From an uncultured Erysipelotrichaceae bacterium (lineage in GTDB: Bacteria > Bacillota_I > Bacilli_A > Erysipelotrichales > Erysipelotrichaceae), in NCBI GenBank assembly GCA_944325685.1, contig CALVBC010000026.1, forward strand, positions 1 to 64,000: DNA of 64,000 bases, given 5' to 3'. The notes under the pieces were generated by a model. The model made no database searches. It saw only the letters and a program-made list of their open reading frames with translations, and was not told the origin of the DNA. Below, in pieces: positions 36,561-45,869 of the stretch; the stretch's first letter is position 1, and each line of letters opens with the position of its first letter. Position numbers and translations under genes: made by a program.

Positions 36561-37034
36561 TCACGATAGACGTTTTTTGACCTCATCGATGATCATTTCA
36601 GGTATCAATGCTTTGATATCGCCACCATAATGAGCGACCTCTTTTGCGATCGAAGATGATAGGAAAGAAAATTCCGGCTTAGCCACTAAAAAGACCGTTT
36701 CTATATCCTTTTCTAATTTCATATTCGTTGTAGCTAGAGCTAATTCATATTCATAGTCGGCGATCGCTCTGATACCTCTGACCAATACTCCACAACCTTC
36801 TTTTTTAGCTACATCAACAGTCAGGCCTTTACCGATGACGACTCTAACATTTTTAAACTTGGCAACGCATTTTTCGATGAGTACTTTACGTTCACTCGCG
36901 CTAAAGGTCGCTTTCTTAGCGACGTTTTCATTGATGGCAACGACGACTTCATCATAGAGCTTTGACGCCCTTTCGATGATGTCAAGATGACCGATGGTTA
37001 TCGGATCAAAAGATCCTGGATACATTGCTTTCAT
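36561..37034 (-). CDS. coaD: Pantetheine-phosphate adenylyltransferase
   Basis: 157 residues. The nucleotidyltransferase motif PGSFDPITIGHLDII is at the N-terminus. VRGIRAIADYEYELALA and FLSSSIAKEVAHYGGDI complete the CoaD pattern. It forms dephospho-CoA; the next enzyme, CoaE, is also in the window. Its ATG overlaps the rsmD stop (ATGA), and SD GAGGTG lies in the rsmD end. The rsmD-coaD pair is conserved in Bacilli. Confidence 0.95.
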   Translation of the reverse strand: MKAMYPGSFDPITIGHLDIIERASKLYDEVVVAINENVAKKATFSASERKVLIEKCVAKFKNVRVVIGKGLTVDVAKKEGCGVLVRGIRAIADYEYELALATTNMKLEKDIETVFLVAKPEFSFLSSSIAKEVAHYGGDIKALIPEMIIDEVKKRLS

Positions 37035-37570
37035 TCACACCTCTTAAAATAGTAAAGATCAGTTATTCCATATGATCGTTTTTTATACACGACAAGATCA
37101 CCATAGTGATCATTTAAGTTCGCCTTATTATCGACTTCATAGATGAGTATACCATCATCCTTTAATAGCTTTTTATCATTTATCGCCATCATGAGTTCAT
37201 CGCGTTTAGCAAACTCATAAGGTGGATCTAAAAAGATGATGTCGATAGGTTCATCTAAAGCCTTTAAAAGTTCACTTTGATCAAGGTTGTATATGATCAC
37301 TTCCTCTTCGACCTTTGCGATATTCTCCTTTATCACTTTGATCGCCTTCTTGCTTATATCATTGACGATCGCTCTTTTGACACCGCGCGACAAGGCCTCT
37401 ATCGCTACAGCACCACTTCCAGCAAAGACATCTAAGATCACCTCTTTATCACTTATATCACCAAGCGAAGAAAAAAGCGCTTCTTTGACCATGTCTTTTG
37501 TCGGTCTTGTCTTATCCACAGGGGCGATCAAGCGCATGTTTTTATATTTACCAGCTATTATCCTAAGCAT
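37031..37570 (-). CDS. rsmD: 16S rRNA (guanine-966 N2) methyltransferase RsmD
   Basis: 179 residues. MLRIIAGKYKNMRL and TRPTKDMVKEALFSSLG at the start, SAM motif LDVFAGSGAVAIEALSRG and catalytic FLDPPYEF match RsmD/YlbH. It methylates G966 in 30S subunits. The gene overlaps the end of ftsW by eight bases, so the ftsW-rsmD-coaD set is one transcript. Confidence 0.93.
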   Translation of the reverse strand: MLRIIAGKYKNMRLIAPVDKTRPTKDMVKEALFSSLGDISDKEVILDVFAGSGAVAIEALSRGVKRAIVNDISKKAIKVIKENIAKVEEEVIIYNLDQSELLKALDEPIDIIFLDPPYEFAKRDELMMAINDKKLLKDDGILIYEVDNKANLNDHYGDLVVYKKRSYGITDLYYFKRCE

Positions 37571-38747
37571 TGGTATTCTCCCTAGCGATCATCCTTATCC
37601 TGATGATCTCGTTTTGGGCGATACCTAAAGCGATCATGGCCGCTAATGAGCTAGAACCACCACTTGATACCAGTAATAAAGGAACACCGGTTAGTGGGAT
37701 AAGCCCGCTAACGCCACCGACATTGAGGATGAAGTGTAGACCAAAATAGAGGATGACCCCTAAAAAGACGATCTTAGCTCTTAGATCAGCATATTTACTG
37801 GAAGCGTGTTTAGCTAGTCTTATGATGATGACGCCATATAAAAAGACTAATATGACAAGTCCAAAGATGCCGAGTTCTTCAACGATGACCGCTAAGATAA
37901 AATCACTTGATGGGTTAGGGAAATTCATGTATTTATGGACAGAATTACCATAGCCGACACCAAATAGGCCACCAGTCGCAAAAGCGACAAGGGCCATGAC
38001 CAAATGATAACCAGTCGAATACTGATCGGCGAATGGGTCAGCAGCTGATGTGAACCTTGAGATCATGTAGTTATCACCTAGGCTATTCAAGATGGCCGTG
38101 CCGATCGGCGAAAGAAGAAAGATGATAAATATGATCCCGATGACCATGATCAGGCGCATCGTCGATTGATATTTATTCAAAGCTGGTGACTTCGGTATCA
38201 ATAAAAGAAGATAAGCGATACCAAATAGGATGACACCTGAACCGGTGTCCTTCTCCCAAGCGACGATGGTCCCGGCGTATATGAGCATCATATATATGAG
38301 ATAACGGAATTGATTCCGCTCAGTTTCTTCATCTTTAAAATTGGCTGATAGAGATCTAGCATAATAGATGATCAAAAAGACTTTAGCGAATTCCGATGGT
38401 TGGATCGTAAAGCTACCGATCCTGATCCAAGCATAAGCACCACCTAGATCACCGAATAAACGCGTCACTAAAAGCACGACAAACATCGCTACAGCTAGAC
38501 CATCAAAGATCTTTTTGCGCAATTTAAAAAGCGTAAAACGGCTCAAAAAGAGATATAAGATAGTACCAAGGGTCAAATAGACGATCTGTCTGATGATGAC
38601 ACCAGCGATGACGGATGTATCACCTTGGGCATTGCCCATCTCGGCACTAGCGATCATCAGTGTACCAAAGACCATCAAAGCAAGTAGAGCCATCGTTATA
38701 AAACGATCGCTGTTTTTTAAAAAGATACTAAAACGCTTTTTTTGCAT
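37563..38747 (-). CDS. ftsW: Septal peptidoglycan polymerase FtsW (SEDS family)
   Basis: 394 residues with about ten membrane helices. SEDS hallmarks are WIRIGSFTIQPSEFAKVFLI, WEKDTGSGVILFGIAYLLLL (catalytic Asp region) and LLVSSGGSSSLAAMIALGI. I favour FtsW over RodA because the order ftsW-rsmD-coaD matches B. subtilis ftsW-ylbH-ylbI; the sequence alone would also allow RodA. TAAAAT (38759-38754) ends six bases before ATG 38747 and there is no SD, so it is a leaderless candidate. It diverges from def. Confidence 0.88.
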   Translation of the reverse strand: MQKKRFSIFLKNSDRFITMALLALMVFGTLMIASAEMGNAQGDTSVIAGVIIRQIVYLTLGTILYLFLSRFTLFKLRKKIFDGLAVAMFVVLLVTRLFGDLGGAYAWIRIGSFTIQPSEFAKVFLIIYYARSLSANFKDEETERNQFRYLIYMMLIYAGTIVAWEKDTGSGVILFGIAYLLLLIPKSPALNKYQSTMRLIMVIGIIFIIFLLSPIGTAILNSLGDNYMISRFTSAADPFADQYSTGYHLVMALVAFATGGLFGVGYGNSVHKYMNFPNPSSDFILAVIVEELGIFGLVILVFLYGVIIIRLAKHASSKYADLRAKIVFLGVILYFGLHFILNVGGVSGLIPLTGVPLLLVSSGGSSSLAAMIALGIAQNEIIRIRMIARENTNA

Positions 38748-38753
38748 AAGCGT

Positions 38754-38800
38754 ATTTTATCATAATTGCACTATGGAAAAAAATCACCTATAATATGCTC
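38754..38800. promoter_or_regulatory. Divergent promoters of ftsW and def
   Basis: Plus strand: TTGCAC (38766-38771), 17-nt spacer, TATAAT (38789-38794), six bases, ATG 38801. Minus strand: TAAAAT (38759-38754), six bases, ATG 38747. Neither gene has an SD. The def promoter is close to consensus at both hexamers, making it the best leaderless example in the window. Confidence 0.7.
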
Positions 38801-39361
38801 ATGAAGATCAATGCAGAAACAATAGTCAAAGACAATAATGTTGCGATCAGAAATAAGAGTGTCGATGTTAAATTGCCACTGAGTGAAGAAGATCGCGACT
38901 TACTTATGGATATGTACAACTACGTCATAGATTCAACTGATGAAGAGATAGCAGAAAAGGAGAATTTACAACCAGCAGTCGGTATATCAGCGATCCAAGT
39001 CGGTGTCAATAAGAAGATGATGGCGATCGTCATCAAGAATAAAGACGGTGATATCGTCTATCAATTTGCGATGGCTAATCCTAAGATCATCTCTGAATCG
39101 GTAGAAAAGGCCTATCTAGCTGGTGGTGAAGGATGTCTATCAGTGCCAAATGAGCACGAAGGTTATGTCTATCGCGCTAGACGGATCAAGGTCAAAGGAT
39201 ATGACCTACTTACCGATCAAGAGGTGATCATCCAAGCTAGGGATTATTTGGCGATCGTCTTCCAACATGAATTAGACCACTTTAAGGGGATCTTATATTA
39301 TGACCATATCGATAGAGATGATCCTTTTAAGATATTAGAAAACGCATATTGTATCGAATAG
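38801..39361 (+). CDS. def: Peptide deformylase
   Basis: 186 residues, the long Gram-positive (type 2) form. Motif 1 is GISAIQVGVNKKM (in place of GxGLAAxQ), motif 2 is EGCLSVPNEH with the metal Cys, and motif 3 is QHELDHFKGILYYD with HExxH. It removes formyl from nascent N-termini. ATG 38801 is preferred to ATG 38795, which directly abuts the -10 hexamer and could not be inside a transcript starting 6-7 nt downstream. rnjA follows eight bases later. Confidence 0.93.
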   Translation: MKINAETIVKDNNVAIRNKSVDVKLPLSEEDRDLLMDMYNYVIDSTDEEIAEKENLQPAVGISAIQVGVNKKMMAIVIKNKDGDIVYQFAMANPKIISESVEKAYLAGGEGCLSVPNEHEGYVYRARRIKVKGYDLLTDQEVIIQARDYLAIVFQHELDHFKGILYYDHIDRDDPFKILENAYCIE

Positions 39362-39369
39362 GAGAAAAC

Positions 39370-41118
39370 ATGGCAAATCGTACTACTTATAACTACACCA
39401 ATTATGGAACGCTAAATTTTAATAATAAGACCGATACATTGGTCTACGCCTTAGGTGGGCTCGGTGAGATCGGTAAGAATATGTATTGTTTTGAACATGA
39501 TGATGAGATCATCATCGTCGATGCAGGAGTCAAATTCCCTGATGATGACCTTTTAGGTATCGACTATGTCATCCCTGATTACACTCATCTCATCAAAAAC
39601 AAAGACAAGATCAAGGCTTTGATCATCACCCATGGTCATGAAGACCATATCGGTGGTATCCCCTTCTTACTATTATCTTGTCCGATCGAGAAGATCTATG
39701 CACCAAGATTCGCTAAAGCTTTGATCGAAAAGAAGCTTTCAGAAAGAAGGCGTCTATCAAAGACCAAGATCATCGAGATCGACAGTGACTCATCGGTCAA
39801 GACCAAGTATTTCACCGTCGGCTTTTTCAATACCATCCACTCGATCCCTGATAGCTTAGGCATCCTGATCAATACACCTAATGGCCGGATCGTCGAGACT
39901 GGTGACTTTAAGTTTGACTTAACACCTATCGGCACTAATGCCGATTATCAAAAGATGGCCTATATCGGGGCTGCTGGTGTGACACTGCTCATGAGCGATA
40001 GCACCAACTCTGAAGTCGAAGGTTTTTCGATCTCCGAAAAGCAAGTCATCCAATCGATCCGTGACATCTTTAAAAAGACCAAAGGTCGCTTACTTGTATC
40101 GACCTTCGCTTCTAATGTCGATCGGCTATCCCAGATCTTAAAATGCGCTTATGATTGTGGTAGAAGAGTAGTCGTCTTTGGTCGCAGTATGCAAAATGTC
40201 GTCGAGATCGGTCTTAAATTGAAGACCATCGATATCGACGAAGAAGCTTTCATCGATCCTGAATTATTGGGTACGATCCCACCTGAAAAACTATGTATCG
40301 TCTGTACTGGTTCCCAAGGTGAGACCTTAGCTGCCCTATCACGTATCGCCAATGGCACCCACAAATTCGTCCGCATCATCCCAGGTGATACCGTTGTCTT
40401 ATCATCAAATCCAGTGCCTGGTAATGCGATCAACGTATCTGGTATCATCAATCAGCTCACAAGATGTGGTGCTACCGTCTTAGAGAATACGACCTTGGCT
40501 AGCTTACATACCACCGGTCACGCTTCACGTGAGGAGCAAAAACTCATGATCCAATTGATCAAACCAAAGTACTTCATGCCGATGCATGGCGAATATAAGA
40601 TGCTCAAAAAGCATGCTGAAACAGCCATGGAAACAGGTATCCCAAGCGAAAACTGCTTTGTGATGGCTAATGGTGATGCCTTAGTATTACACGAAGGTGA
40701 AGTATATCGTGCCAATACTAGGATCCAGACCGATGCTATCTATGTCGATGGTAATGATATATCCGGTCTATCGACATCGGTCATCAAAGATAGAAAGATC
40801 TTAGCTGATAACGGGATGGTCGCTGTCGTCGTCTGTATCGATTCTAGAAGCAATAAGATCTTATGTCGACCAGGTATCGTCTCACGTGGTTTCGTCTTCA
40901 TCAAAGAATCACAGACCTTACTAAAAGAAGCTGAATTACTAGTCTATGAAGCTTTAAAACAAGCTATGAAACAAAAGGTAACTTTCGGTGATCTTAAAAA
41001 CACCATCCGCAACACCTTAGAACCTTATCTATATCGTAAGACCAACCGCAATCCGATCGTCATCCCAGTCATCTTGAATCACCGTGATGCGATAAAGAGG
41101 AATCAAGGAGGCAACTAA
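39370..41118 (+). CDS. rnjA: Ribonuclease J1
   Basis: 582 residues. All metallo-beta-lactamase motifs are intact: HGHEDH (about 88-93), HSIPDS, TGDFKFD, the beta-CASP MSDSTNSEVEG, HTTGHASREEQ and MPMHGEY. It is a 5'-3' exonuclease and endonuclease in mRNA turnover and 16S maturation. ATG 39370 is supported by TAGGAG in the def stop region; a longer in-frame start lies inside def. It is the active counterpart of the degenerate paralogue at 12699-14363. Confidence 0.95.
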   Translation: MANRTTYNYTNYGTLNFNNKTDTLVYALGGLGEIGKNMYCFEHDDEIIIVDAGVKFPDDDLLGIDYVIPDYTHLIKNKDKIKALIITHGHEDHIGGIPFLLLSCPIEKIYAPRFAKALIEKKLSERRRLSKTKIIEIDSDSSVKTKYFTVGFFNTIHSIPDSLGILINTPNGRIVETGDFKFDLTPIGTNADYQKMAYIGAAGVTLLMSDSTNSEVEGFSISEKQVIQSIRDIFKKTKGRLLVSTFASNVDRLSQILKCAYDCGRRVVVFGRSMQNVVEIGLKLKTIDIDEEAFIDPELLGTIPPEKLCIVCTGSQGETLAALSRIANGTHKFVRIIPGDTVVLSSNPVPGNAINVSGIINQLTRCGATVLENTTLASLHTTGHASREEQKLMIQLIKPKYFMPMHGEYKMLKKHAETAMETGIPSENCFVMANGDALVLHEGEVYRANTRIQTDAIYVDGNDISGLSTSVIKDRKILADNGMVAVVVCIDSRSNKILCRPGIVSRGFVFIKESQTLLKEAELLVYEALKQAMKQKVTFGDLKNTIRNTLEPYLYRKTNRNPIVIPVILNHRDAIKRNQGGN

Positions 41119-41119
41119 T

Positions 41120-41653
41120 ATGCTAGTCATCATAGTGATCATCATCATTGTCATAGTCTTGATCATCTGGGCTATATCAACGACCAATAAATTCAAACAT
41201 CTTGAGATCAAGATCGATGAAGCACGCTCTGGTATCGAAGTAGCATTAGAAAAACGTTATGATACCTTAACTAAACTACGTGATGTCGCAAGCTCATATC
41301 AAAAGCATGAAACAAAGACTTTTACTGATGTCATTGCTTTGCGTAAAGGTATGTCTTTAAAGGAGCTTGAAAAAGCCGATGATCAAATGGGAACAATGAC
41401 AAATGATCTTATCGCTGTAGCGGAAAATTATCCTGAGCTAAGATCATCGGAGGTCTTTGTTGAACTAGAGAAAGGGATCCGTGATGCCGAAGAACACTTA
41501 CAAGCGGCAAGACGCGTCTATAACGCTAATGTTAGCGCTTTTAATACAGCGATCGCTATGTTCCCAAGTAGTCTTTTAAAAGGTACAAGGATGGCACAAA
41601 GCTTTTATGAGACCACCGGTCATAAAAGAGAAGATGTCAAAATGAGCTTTTGA
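41120..41653 (+). CDS. lemA: LemA-family membrane protein
   Basis: 177 residues. One N-terminal membrane helix (about 2-20, very Ile/Val rich) is followed by the LemA helical domain: EARSGIEVALEKRYDTLTKL, ENYPELRSSEVF and ARRVYNANVSAFNTAIAMFPS. The function of LemA is not established; it is usually linked to envelope stress. SD AAGGAGG lies at the rnjA end. The following DUF3137 gene is the frequent neighbour of lemA. Confidence 0.92.
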   Translation: MLVIIVIIIIVIVLIIWAISTTNKFKHLEIKIDEARSGIEVALEKRYDTLTKLRDVASSYQKHETKTFTDVIALRKGMSLKELEKADDQMGTMTNDLIAVAENYPELRSSEVFVELEKGIRDAEEHLQAARRVYNANVSAFNTAIAMFPSSLLKGTRMAQSFYETTGHKREDVKMSF

Positions 41654-41655
41654 TC

Positions 41656-42480
41656 ATGACTAATAACGAATACAATAGACAATTACAAAAAGAAAAAGGC
41701 AAACGTATCACCTACATCATCGTCGGTGTGATCGGCGTTGCCCTTTTTTTATTCATCCCTGTTATCGGTCTCATCATCATCATATTAGCGACCTTTCTAT
41801 TTTCACGTAGTAAGAAAATGATCAAAGAAGAGATCGGTGCTAAGATCGCACAAGATGTGATCGGTCGCTATATCGATGATCTTATATATGACCCTCACGG
41901 ATCGTTTGATACCACCATCATCAATGGCATATACATGGACTTCCCAAACTATGACCGTATCCACAGCAACGATCTCATCAAAGGCACATATAAAGGTCAT
42001 CGCTTGATGATGTGTGATCTAAGGCTAAGTGAGCGGCAAACGACATCTAATGGTCGTGGTACAAGGACACATTATGTAACGGTATTTGCTGGTCCTTATA
42101 TCGCGATATCTTTTGATAAGACGATCACTTCATCAGTCACTGTATCTCATCACCGCTTCTTCAGCCAAGGCAATATCAAAATGGAAAGTGAGCATTTTAA
42201 TGAGAACTACAATGTGACAAGCGAAAGTGAACATGATGCCTTTTATATCCTTACCCCACAGATGATGGAAAGGATCGAAAGGATCAATGCACTAGCAGGT
42301 GATGATATCTATATCTGCTTTGATCATAGTGGCTTTATCTATATCGCTGTCAACAATGATCAAAACAACTTTGAGATCAGTTTCGATCATGATGATACCA
42401 CTAAGATCAAGGAAGACTTTGATAAGCAGTTTATATATATCTTGCGTTTTATCGATGAACTATTAGAAGGTATACACTAA
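41656..42480 (+). CDS. DUF3137-family membrane protein
   Basis: 274 residues. Two close membrane helices (about 18-50) precede a soluble domain with GTYKGHRLMMCDLRL and TVFAGPYIAISFDK, the DUF3137 pattern. Biochemical function is unknown. It starts three bases after the lemA stop without its own clear SD (an alternative TTG at 41650 overlaps the lemA end), so expression probably depends on coupling. It is the last gene of def-rnjA-lemA-DUF3137, ending in a bidirectional terminator. Confidence 0.8.
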   Translation: MTNNEYNRQLQKEKGKRITYIIVGVIGVALFLFIPVIGLIIIILATFLFSRSKKMIKEEIGAKIAQDVIGRYIDDLIYDPHGSFDTTIINGIYMDFPNYDRIHSNDLIKGTYKGHRLMMCDLRLSERQTTSNGRGTRTHYVTVFAGPYIAISFDKTITSSVTVSHHRFFSQGNIKMESEHFNENYNVTSESEHDAFYILTPQMMERIERINALAGDDIYICFDHSGFIYIAVNNDQNNFEISFDHDDTTKIKEDFDKQFIYILRFIDELLEGIH

Positions 42481-42483
42481 TAA

Positions 42484-42511
42484 AAAAGCTAGATCGTTAT
42501 GTCTAGCTTTT
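42484..42511. terminator. Bidirectional terminator between the DUF3137 gene and pyk
   Basis: AAAAGCTAGA-N8-TCTAGCTTTT with flanking A and T runs on both sides, between convergent transcripts. It ends the long leftward polA-to-pyk run as well as the rightward def operon. Confidence 0.85.
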
Positions 42512-42517
42512 GTCTTC

Positions 42518-43936
42518 TTATTTGATCTCGATGATCTTCATCATATTGGCACTGCCTTCACCTGTTGGGTAGCCAGCTGATAAGATGATGAGTTGTCCTG
42601 GTTTGAAACCTTGTGATTTAGCAACTGCACTAGCTAATTCGTCATCGTTAGTCATCTCATTTTGGACCTTAGAGTAGATCGGATGGACACCCCAGTATAG
42701 TTCGAGCTTAGCTTGTGTCGATTTAGTGAATGTCACTGCAAAGATCGGACATGATGGTCTGTACTTTGACAAGCGTCTTGCGGTCGTACCACCTTGCGTG
42801 AAAACGACGATCGCGGCGATATCAAGGGTCAAAGTGGCCTCAGAGATCGAGATACCGATCGCATCTTGGACTGTTTGATCGTTATAGTTGCGTAGTGATT
42901 CTAGGTTCTTACGATATGGGATGATCGTCTCTGTTGCCTCGATGATATGTGCCATCGTCTTAACAGCTTCGACTGGATAGTCACCACTAGCTGATTCTGC
43001 CGACAACATGACCGCATCAGAACCATCTAATACCGCATTCGCGACGTCACTAGCTTCCGCTCTTGTACAACGAGGATTAGCCGTCATTGAATCGAGCATA
43101 TGGGTAGCAGTGATGACTGCTTTACCATGGCGGTTAGCAGCTTCGATGATCTTCTTTTGGTAGATCGGGACAAGTGCTGTCTCAACTTCGACACCGAGAT
43201 CACCTCTTGCGACCATGACGCCATCAGCTACTTCTAAGATCTCTTCTAAGTTATCAAAACCTTCTTGGTTTTCGATCTTGGCGATGATGTTGATCTTTGG
43301 TTGACCCATTTCAACTAAGATCTTACGGATCGCTAAGACATCTTCTTTACGTCTGACAAAAGATGCAGCGATAAAATCGACATTTTGTTCGCAACCAAAG
43401 CGAATATCGTCTTCATCTTTTTGCGAGATGAATGGCATACTCAATTTTACGCCTGGGACATTGCATCCTTTGTGTGATGATAAAGGCCCATTGACCTCAA
43501 CACGACACTTCATCTCAGAACCGTTATTCTCTAAGACCGTAAGTTTCATCTTACCATCATTGATGAGGATGTAGTTACCAGGTACGACATCATCGAATAG
43601 CTCTGGACATAAGATCTGGAAGCGATCATGTGTACCTAAGAAATCCTCTTTACAGACCGTGACGATCTCGCCGATCTTATATTCTTCCTTGTCATTAGCA
43701 AAGTCACCAAGTCGGATCTCCGGACCCTTTGTATCTAACATGATACCAAGATTGACCTGATTCTCCTTTTCAACTTGTCTGACTAATTTGATCCGATTGC
43801 CATGTTCCTCATGTGAACCATGAGAGAAGTTCAAACGGACGATATTCATACCCTCTTGGGCCATCTTCAATATCGTCTCGTAGTTTTCACTTGCTGGTCC
43901 GATCGTACAGACGATCTTTGTTTGTTTACTGTTCAT
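42518..43936 (-). CDS. pyk: Pyruvate kinase
   Basis: 472 residues. KIVCTIGPAS at the start, the active-site signature IAKIENQEGF (residues about 220), VMVARGDLGVEV, and MLDSMTANPRCTRAEASDVANAVLDG are intact. It lacks the extra C-terminal PEP-utiliser-like domain seen in the longer Bacillus enzyme. It converts PEP and ADP to pyruvate and ATP. It lies 24 bases after pfkA, the usual glycolytic pair of Gram-positives. Confidence 0.97.
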   Translation of the reverse strand: MNSKQTKIVCTIGPASENYETILKMAQEGMNIVRLNFSHGSHEEHGNRIKLVRQVEKENQVNLGIMLDTKGPEIRLGDFANDKEEYKIGEIVTVCKEDFLGTHDRFQILCPELFDDVVPGNYILINDGKMKLTVLENNGSEMKCRVEVNGPLSSHKGCNVPGVKLSMPFISQKDEDDIRFGCEQNVDFIAASFVRRKEDVLAIRKILVEMGQPKINIIAKIENQEGFDNLEEILEVADGVMVARGDLGVEVETALVPIYQKKIIEAANRHGKAVITATHMLDSMTANPRCTRAEASDVANAVLDGSDAVMLSAESASGDYPVEAVKTMAHIIEATETIIPYRKNLESLRNYNDQTVQDAIGISISEATLTLDIAAIVVFTQGGTTARRLSKYRPSCPIFAVTFTKSTQAKLELYWGVHPIYSKVQNEMTNDDELASAVAKSQGFKPGQLIILSAGYPTGEGSANMMKIIEIK

Positions 43937-43960
43937 ATTCTACCTTTCCGTATTTCCTAC

Positions 43961-44920
43961 TTATACTAAACGCTCGAATAAGCGATATAGCCCTTTACGT
44001 GATGCCTTTGGCATAGCTAGTGCTTCTGTGATCGGTAATGATACGATCTCATTGTTCAAAGTACCGACACAGTGACCACCGATACCACTTACCAATAGAT
44101 CAACAGCTTTTTCACCCATCCTACTAGCTAAGACACGATCATTAGGTGTTGGTGAACCACCCCTTTGGATATGACCAAGGACGGTAGCTCGACCTGAGAA
44201 ACCCGTTGATGCCGAGACTTTCTTCGCTAGCCCTTCAACATCACAGATCTTTTCGCTGATGACGATGATCGCATGGTTTTTACCAAGGTTATCAAGATAT
44301 CTTAGTTGATCTAAGATCTCTTCTTCATCATAACCAGTCTCTGATGTGATGACGATCTCTGCCCCACATGATATGCCCGAATATAAAGCTAGATCACCAC
44401 AGTGGTTACCCATGACTTCAACTAGCGAACAACGGTGATGGGAACTTGAAGTATCACGCAGTTTATCGACACATTCCACAACGGTGTTAAGAGCGGTATC
44501 AAAACCGATCGTAAGATCTGTACCGCTGATATCATTATCGATCGTTCCCGGTAGACCGATACAATTGATACCCTTATCAGTCAAAGCTTTAGCGCCACGG
44601 TATGAACCATCACCACCGATGACTACTAAGGCATCGATCTCATTGGCTCTTAGGATCTCGCATGCTTTGATGACCGTCGCCTCTTCCTTGAACTCAGGAA
44701 GTCTAGCACTACCTAAGATGGTACCACCACGGGATAAGATATCCGATACACTCGATTTATCAAAAGGCACGATCTTATTTTCGATCAGACCACGATAGCC
44801 ATCTTTGATGCCCATGACTTCGATACCATTGCCAAGAGCACATTTCGTTACAGCGCGGATCGCTGCATTCATACCCGGTGAATCACCACCGCTTGTCAGT
44901 ACACCAATCTTACGTATCAT
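43961..44920 (-). CDS. pfkA: 6-phosphofructokinase
   Basis: 319 residues, the standard bacterial ATP-PFK size. GGDSPGMNAAIRAV, GGDGSYRGA, PGTIDNDISGTD (catalytic Asp) and HIQRGGSPTPNDR are present. SD GGAGG precedes ATG 44920. It directly follows dnaI without a visible terminator, so glycolytic and primosome genes may share transcripts. Confidence 0.97.
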   Translation of the reverse strand: MIRKIGVLTSGGDSPGMNAAIRAVTKCALGNGIEVMGIKDGYRGLIENKIVPFDKSSVSDILSRGGTILGSARLPEFKEEATVIKACEILRANEIDALVVIGGDGSYRGAKALTDKGINCIGLPGTIDNDISGTDLTIGFDTALNTVVECVDKLRDTSSSHHRCSLVEVMGNHCGDLALYSGISCGAEIVITSETGYDEEEILDQLRYLDNLGKNHAIIVISEKICDVEGLAKKVSASTGFSGRATVLGHIQRGGSPTPNDRVLASRMGEKAVDLLVSGIGGHCVGTLNNEIVSLPITEALAMPKASRKGLYRLFERLV

Positions 44921-44942
44921 AATAAACCTCCAATTAATTCTA

Positions 44943-45869
44943 TCACAAAGCGCCTTGTTTTAAACGCTTATTTTCACCACTTAGGTTATATTCTTCACCT
45001 AGATATCTGATCCTTTCGATCAAGCGATTAGCCTTTAAGGTATCAGGGTTATTATTTTTGTCATAAGTAAAGACTTTTTTGAGCTCATCGATCGGGATAT
45101 TACTGGTGAAGATCGTAAATAGGTCGTTCTCCATCCGATGATCTAAGATATTGAATAATAGATCATCGCGTGAATAAGCACTGACCGATTCTGTTCCTAG
45201 ATCATCGATGATGAGATATTCAGCATTTTTGATATCATCCATCGTCGTATCATAGGCATCCGAATGATTGGCGATATAGCGTCGCATCTTGTTGATGAAG
45301 TCATTGACCTTCATAAAGGCACATTTCTTGCCTCTTTTAGCCATCGTATTGATAAAAGCGATACTTAGATAGGTCTTACCGACACCAAGATCACCATAGA
45401 TATAAAAACCGCGTTTGCGCTCGCCAGCGCTTGCCATGATGAGATAGTAATAAAGGGTCGTCGCACTATCTGGTTTAGTGCCATATTGTTTAGATAGGTC
45501 TTCTAAGGTCAGATGTTTTAGGCGCGTTGGGATATCTGAATATAAGAAATTACTTAAAAAAGCATCTTGTGAAGAAGCCTTCACCTTATAAGGGCACTCC
45601 TTAAGACGATCATATAAAATACCATCATAGACAAGGTCCATCTTTAAGCCAGGCATCTTTTGTGTACAGGTATCTAGACCTTTGCATTTAGCGCATTTAG
45701 CTTCACTGATACGATAATCATCTAATAGGGATAAACGGTCGATATCTTCGATCTTTAGACCTTTAGAAGCTAAAAAGTTCATGATGATCGGATCTTCCTT
45801 TAATTCCTGACGCTTTTTATCGGTATCGAATACCCTTTTTTCTAATCCTTCGTACAATAGCTTATTCAT
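44943..45869 (-). CDS. dnaI: Helicase loader DnaI
   Basis: 308 residues. The N-terminal zinc-binding region has CAKCKGLDTCTQ. The AAA+ domain carries Walker A GDLGVGKTYLS, Walker B YLIIDDLGTE and sensor-1 FTSNIP. It loads the replicative helicase at oriC with the adjacent DnaB. ATG 45869 is favoured because SD AAGGAG is six bases away, while ATG 45875 abuts the SD. It overlaps dnaB by eight bases. Confidence 0.92.
   Translation of the reverse strand: MNKLLYEGLEKRVFDTDKKRQELKEDPIIMNFLASKGLKIEDIDRLSLLDDYRISEAKCAKCKGLDTCTQKMPGLKMDLVYDGILYDRLKECPYKVKASSQDAFLSNFLYSDIPTRLKHLTLEDLSKQYGTKPDSATTLYYYLIMASAGERKRGFYIYGDLGVGKTYLSIAFINTMAKRGKKCAFMKVNDFINKMRRYIANHSDAYDTTMDDIKNAEYLIIDDLGTESVSAYSRDDLLFNILDHRMENDLFTIFTSNIPIDELKKVFTYDKNNNPDTLKANRLIERIRYLGEEYNLSGENKRLKQGAL

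Noticed and set aside
37563-38747. RodA in place of FtsW
   Set aside because: SEDS motifs do not separate them, but the rsmD-coaD neighbours match the conserved ftsW locus.
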